Positions 60,761-64,000 of a stretch of 64,000 nt of DNA are shown in pieces (the first letter of the stretch is position 1; each line of letters opens with the position of its first letter). Made by a program: the position numbers and the translations under genes. The stretch covers positions 372,001 to 436,000 of the forward strand of contig JADJFE010000001.1 of the NCBI GenBank assembly GCA_016708725.1, given 5' to 3'. Origin of the DNA: Candidatus Aalborgicola bjergmarkensis. GTDB taxonomy: Bacteria > Pseudomonadota > Gammaproteobacteria > Burkholderiales > Burkholderiaceae_C. The notes under the pieces are model-generated. The model did not search any database, was not told the DNA's origin, and worked only from the letters and a program-made list of their open reading frames with translations.

Positions 60761-62167
60761 CTATGCAAGCCCGTACCGGACTGCGGGTGTGCGCATGGTC
60801 ACCAGTTCTTCTGCGGCCGTAGGATGCACGGCCAAGGTGGCGTCCAGCGCGCTCTTGGTGGCACGCAGTTGCAGCGCCACACCCATGAGCTGCGCCATTT
60901 CACCCGTGTCCGGGCCGACGCCATGAAAGCCCAGCACGCGGTCCGTATCACGATCCACCAGCAGTTTGAGCATCATTTTTCCCGTATTTTTTCCCGCCTG
61001 GCCCGATAGTGCGGATTTCAGGGGCCGAAAAACGGAGCGGTACACATCCAGGTTCGGATACTGTGCCAGCGCCTGCGCCTCGGTCAGGCCGACCACCCCG
61101 ACCTCGGGCGTGGTGAAGACGGCAGTGGGCACCAGGTGATGGTCAACGCTGCGCGGCTTGCCGCCAAACACGCTGTCGGCAAAAGCGTGGCCCTCGCGGA
61201 TCGCCATGGGGGTCAGGTTGACCCGGTTGGTCACATCGCCCACGGCATAAATGCCAGGAACACCGGTCTGGGAATACGCATCGACCGCAATGGCGCCCTG
61301 CGTATTGATTTCCAGACCGAGCGGCAGAAGTCGCTCCAGCGCCAGGCCGTGTGTATGGGGTGCGCGCCCCAAGGCACGCAAGACACAGTCGGCCTCCAGG
61401 CGGCGGCCATCATCCAGCGCAACCCGCAGGGCGGAGAAGGTCTTGCCGATGGCAATAATCCTGCGCCCATAGTGGAAGTTCAAGCCCAGATCCGCCAATG
61501 CCTTGCCCAGGTGCTGCCGCACATCCACATCAAAGTTGCGCAAAATACCTTCGCCGCGCACGACTACATCCACTTCTGCACCCAACAACTTGAGCAGGCA
61601 CGCCAGCTCGACCGCAATGTAGCCGGCGCCTTGCACCACCACGCGCCCTGGCAGGGACTCCAGCTCGAAAAAACCATCGGAATTGATCGCCAGTTCCTGC
61701 CCTGGAGTGTCTTCACCGCCCGTGGGATGAGCGCCTGTAGCTATTAATACATGAGCAGCTGTTAATTTCCTGCCATCAGACAATTCCACCGTCTGGCGGT
61801 CCAGAAAACGGGCCTGGCCCTGAAAAATATCAACCCCGGCGGACACCAGCCCCTGGCGGTAGACTTCCTCCAGCCGCGCCACTTCGGCATCGCGGCGCCG
61901 CTTGAGTGTGGTCCAGTCAAACTGTGGCTCGCCCAGGGTCCAGCCAAAACCCTGCGCTTCTTCAAATTCCTGGGCAAAACGCGCAGCGTAGACCATCAGC
62001 TTCTTGGGTACACAGCCGCGAATGACGCAGGTGCCCCCCAGGCGGTGTTGTTCCACCAGCGCAACCCGCGCGCCATGGCCTGCTGCGATGCGCGCCGCAC
62101 GTACCCCGCCAGAGCCGCCCCCGATGACCAGCAGATCGAAGCCGGGCGCGGTCACAGGCGAGGTCAT
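60761..62167 (-). CDS. gor: Glutathione-disulfide reductase
   Basis: This 468-residue flavoenzyme reduces GSSG with NADPH. The FAD site LLVIGGGSGGVRAARIAAGHGA is followed by redox disulfide GTCVIRGCVPKK. An NAD(P)-binding GAGYIAVELACLLKLLGAEV is present, with an FAD contact GIYAVGDVTNRVNLTPMAI and the catalytic C-terminal HPTAAEE. ATG 62167 forms an ATGA overlap with the stop of the upstream iron-sulfur gene; the longer frame to 62290 overlaps it and is rejected. Confidence 0.93.
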   Translation of the reverse strand: MTSPVTAPGFDLLVIGGGSGGVRAARIAAGHGARVALVEQHRLGGTCVIRGCVPKKLMVYAARFAQEFEEAQGFGWTLGEPQFDWTTLKRRRDAEVARLEEVYRQGLVSAGVDIFQGQARFLDRQTVELSDGRKLTAAHVLIATGAHPTGGEDTPGQELAINSDGFFELESLPGRVVVQGAGYIAVELACLLKLLGAEVDVVVRGEGILRNFDVDVRQHLGKALADLGLNFHYGRRIIAIGKTFSALRVALDDGRRLEADCVLRALGRAPHTHGLALERLLPLGLEINTQGAIAVDAYSQTGVPGIYAVGDVTNRVNLTPMAIREGHAFADSVFGGKPRSVDHHLVPTAVFTTPEVGVVGLTEAQALAQYPNLDVYRSVFRPLKSALSGQAGKNTGKMMLKLLVDRDTDRVLGFHGVGPDTGEMAQLMGVALQLRATKSALDATLAVHPTAAEELVTMRTPAVRYGLA

Positions 62168-64000
62168 TGATCGGACCGGAATCCGATCCGGGCGTGGGTG
62201 TTGTCGCAAAACGGCTTGTTGGCCGATCCGCCGCAGCGGCATAAGCGCGCTGTCTGCACCCGTTGAATGGTGTGTCCCGTTCCCCCGCAAATCTCCAGAT
62301 TGCCAGTGAACTCCAGTGGTCCGTTGGGGATTGGCTCAATCGCCAGCTCGCCGGCACGGTTTTCCAGCGGGTCGGAGTCGATTACCGCGCGTTCTCCGGT
62401 GGCCGTAAAACCAACCTCCAGATGTGTACTGTCACAAAACGGCTTGTTGCGCGATTTTCCACAGCGGCACAGCGTGGCCCGAAACATGGGCTCCTGGCCT
62501 TCAAGGGCGATGCTGGCGCGCACGGCATAGGGTCCGTTTTCACGCACGCGCAACACGTTCACTTCGGGCGGCTGCTCTTGCGGGCCACCGTCGAGGCGTT
62601 CGTAGGTGATGGCCCCGGAACAGCAGTCCTGGGCAATTTCAGCCATATGGTCCGGGGTCGTGGCTTCGGGGTGCAACCACGGCCCGACGACGTTGGCCAG
62701 AAACACGCGCGGGGCATTGAGAACACAGTTGCGCGAGTGAATGCAGCGCTTGGTGTCGTAGTCAATACGGATGGCGTCGGTACTGGCCACGTTGGGATTG
62801 TCCGCATCCACCTTAAGAGGGGAGGGGGTTTTTGCTGCCACGACGGGCGGGATGATGGTCGTGGCCTGCCGGGCCAAAGGCGTGCCTGGTGTCAGGTCGC
62901 CTTCAAACTCATCGTGTAATTTTGCGAGTTTGCGCGCCAATGTTTCCAGACTGTCGGCAACGCCGGGGAGCGGCACGTCGGCTGCGATTTCCCTGGCGAC
63001 GCTGGCAAGCTCCGCTGCACGCTCGCCGAGAATCTGTGCAGCGCAGCGCTGTACCAGCTGGCCCACGGAGCCAGGCAATTCAAAGCTCAAGCCTGCCCTC
63101 AACCCTGCATTGTGCGCACCACTTTCTTTTTTGAGCGGCAGCCGGGTGGCGGCTTCGCCGACGGTGGTCAGTGCGTACATCATCGCCGTTGCGGCTTGCG
63201 CCAGGCCGGTGCGCAGGGGCTGGGGCAGCGGGTTGGGCGCGTAAATCTGGGCAAAGGTGCGCAGCATCAGGCTGTACAGGCAATTGCCCAGATCGACCAC
63301 GCGCATGGCCAGCGGGTGCGTGACACAGGTATGCGCCTTCGCCCGCAGCGGGTCCACCAGCACCGGGTTGACAACCGCTGCCCGGGCGGGTTCAAAGTCT
63401 GGCCGCGCAGCCTTGAGCTGTTTGAACTCTTCCAGCACGGTGCGAAACCGTGCGTAGTGCGAGTCATTGCTGTGGGCGGGTGCACCTTCCCCTTGGACCA
63501 CGATTTCTTCAATCGCGCGATGGGCCGACGCCAGGTCCGTGACAGCAAAGAGGCCAGGCAGGGCGAACTGCGCACCGCTGACTTGCGCTTCTCCGTGCCC
63601 GGAAAACAGTGCGTCATGGCCGAGCCTTTGCACCAGCGCGTCAATGCCGTTGGCGATGGCGTGGTAGAGGTGCCCTTGCGAAGCGTAATCGGTTGGCGTG
63701 GGAGAGAAGAGGTCGCGGCGAATCGCGCGCCGGTAATGGTGCAGATGCCTGAAGGCGGTGCCATCCGGGATGTCGATTTCCAGAGGCTTTTCAATGAACA
63801 TGAAGTGCTGCAACGATGACTCGCCAAACGGGGAGAGGTTCAGCTCAATATCTGCCGGAAAACGCCCCTGCGGAATGGGAAAATCGGGCCGTGCAAAATG
63901 GGGCGCAGAGCCAAAAGCGGTCAACATATTGTTGACCAGGCTCAGGTGCAGCATCTCTTGCAGCGCCACGCCACGAATCTCCTTGCGCCAGCGCTCGATG
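62164..64000 (-). CDS. Ferritin-like/Fer4_19/double-CDGSH iron-sulfur protein (cut by window end)
   Basis: More than 610 residues are present; the N-terminus lies beyond the window, since the frame stays open to position 64000 (IERWRKEIRGVALQEMLHL). The first part is a ferritin-like domain of the VioB/iminophenyl-pyruvate dimer synthase type. A divergent 4Fe-4S mono-cluster domain (DYDTKRCIHSRNCVLNAP) follows, and two CDGSH motifs end the protein (CRCGKSRNKPFCDSTH and CRCGGSANKPFCDNTH). Redox or oxidative-stress function is inferred. It is coupled to gor by ATGA overlap, which fits a thiol/redox theme. Confidence 0.85.
   Translation of the reverse strand, partial: IERWRKEIRGVALQEMLHLSLVNNMLTAFGSAPHFARPDFPIPQGRFPADIELNLSPFGESSLQHFMFIEKPLEIDIPDGTAFRHLHHYRRAIRRDLFSPTPTDYASQGHLYHAIANGIDALVQRLGHDALFSGHGEAQVSGAQFALPGLFAVTDLASAHRAIEEIVVQGEGAPAHSNDSHYARFRTVLEEFKQLKAARPDFEPARAAVVNPVLVDPLRAKAHTCVTHPLAMRVVDLGNCLYSLMLRTFAQIYAPNPLPQPLRTGLAQAATAMMYALTTVGEAATRLPLKKESGAHNAGLRAGLSFELPGSVGQLVQRCAAQILGERAAELASVAREIAADVPLPGVADSLETLARKLAKLHDEFEGDLTPGTPLARQATTIIPPVVAAKTPSPLKVDADNPNVASTDAIRIDYDTKRCIHSRNCVLNAPRVFLANVVGPWLHPEATTPDHMAEIAQDCCSGAITYERLDGGPQEQPPEVNVLRVRENGPYAVRASIALEGQEPMFRATLCRCGKSRNKPFCDSTHLEVGFTATGERAVIDSDPLENRAGELAIEPIPNGPLEFTGNLEICGGTGHTIQRVQTARLCRCGGSANKPFCDNTHARIGFRSDQ

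Overview
The window looks like chromosomal DNA of a GC-rich betaproteobacterium, most likely Burkholderiales and Comamonadaceae-like. This is inferred from the hemE-priA neighbourhood, the yfhM-type alpha-2-macroglobulin/pbpC pair, a ScsB/DsbD-type reductase, PPK2, and short repeats of a style common in that group. No rRNA or tRNA was seen.

Layout. 1-12.2 kb: the end of a Crp/Fnr-type regulator, a tolC-macA-ATPase-permease efflux operon (minus strand), then a two-gene signalling unit: a 1469-residue hybrid histidine kinase with four nearly identical PAS repeats, coupled by an ATGA overlap to a response-regulator receiver domain fused to an MgtE-type Mg2+-channel membrane domain. Two secreted DUF4360 paralogues precede it. 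12.3-14.6 kb: a decayed IS200/IS605-type tnpB element, an hsdM remnant and a VapBC-like toxin-antitoxin pair. 14.9-22.3 kb: alpha-2-macroglobulin and pbpC (PBP1C).

22.3-32.4 kb is an accessory island. Three minus-strand cargo modules (DUF262/AAA ATPase/unknown; AbiEi/AbiEii; truncated GHKL ATPase/STAS-like DUF4325/membrane protein) are separated by partial, rearranged copies of pbpC. Each surviving pbpC 3' end is followed by the same ~200-bp inverted-repeat element. That element occurs eight times in the window. No integrase or complete transposase is visible in the island.

32.4-46.9 kb is mostly core: SNF2 helicase, DUF167 protein, DsbD, CoA-binding protein, an AAA/DUF4143 ATPase behind a 12-bp palindrome, hemE, priA, a periplasmic binding protein and a quinone-reductase-like enzyme. 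The 985-bp hemE-priA gap holds three tandem ~363-bp units rich in DnaA boxes and looks like a replication origin or DnaA-titration site.

46.9-64 kb: a large secreted DUF1566/DUF4214 protein whose 3' end is copied twice nearby together with a REP-like repeat, a Phd/VapC pair, a lytic transglycosylase, 5-formyl-THF cyclo-ligase, PPK2, a MEKHLA protein, a glycine-zipper protein, an NHL-repeat lipoprotein, an orphan RelB-like antitoxin, glutathione reductase and a ferritin-like/CDGSH iron-sulfur protein running off the end. A recurring theme is that small pieces of gene 3' ends (pbpC, the DUF4214 gene, gor, ppk2) have been copied beside repeats.
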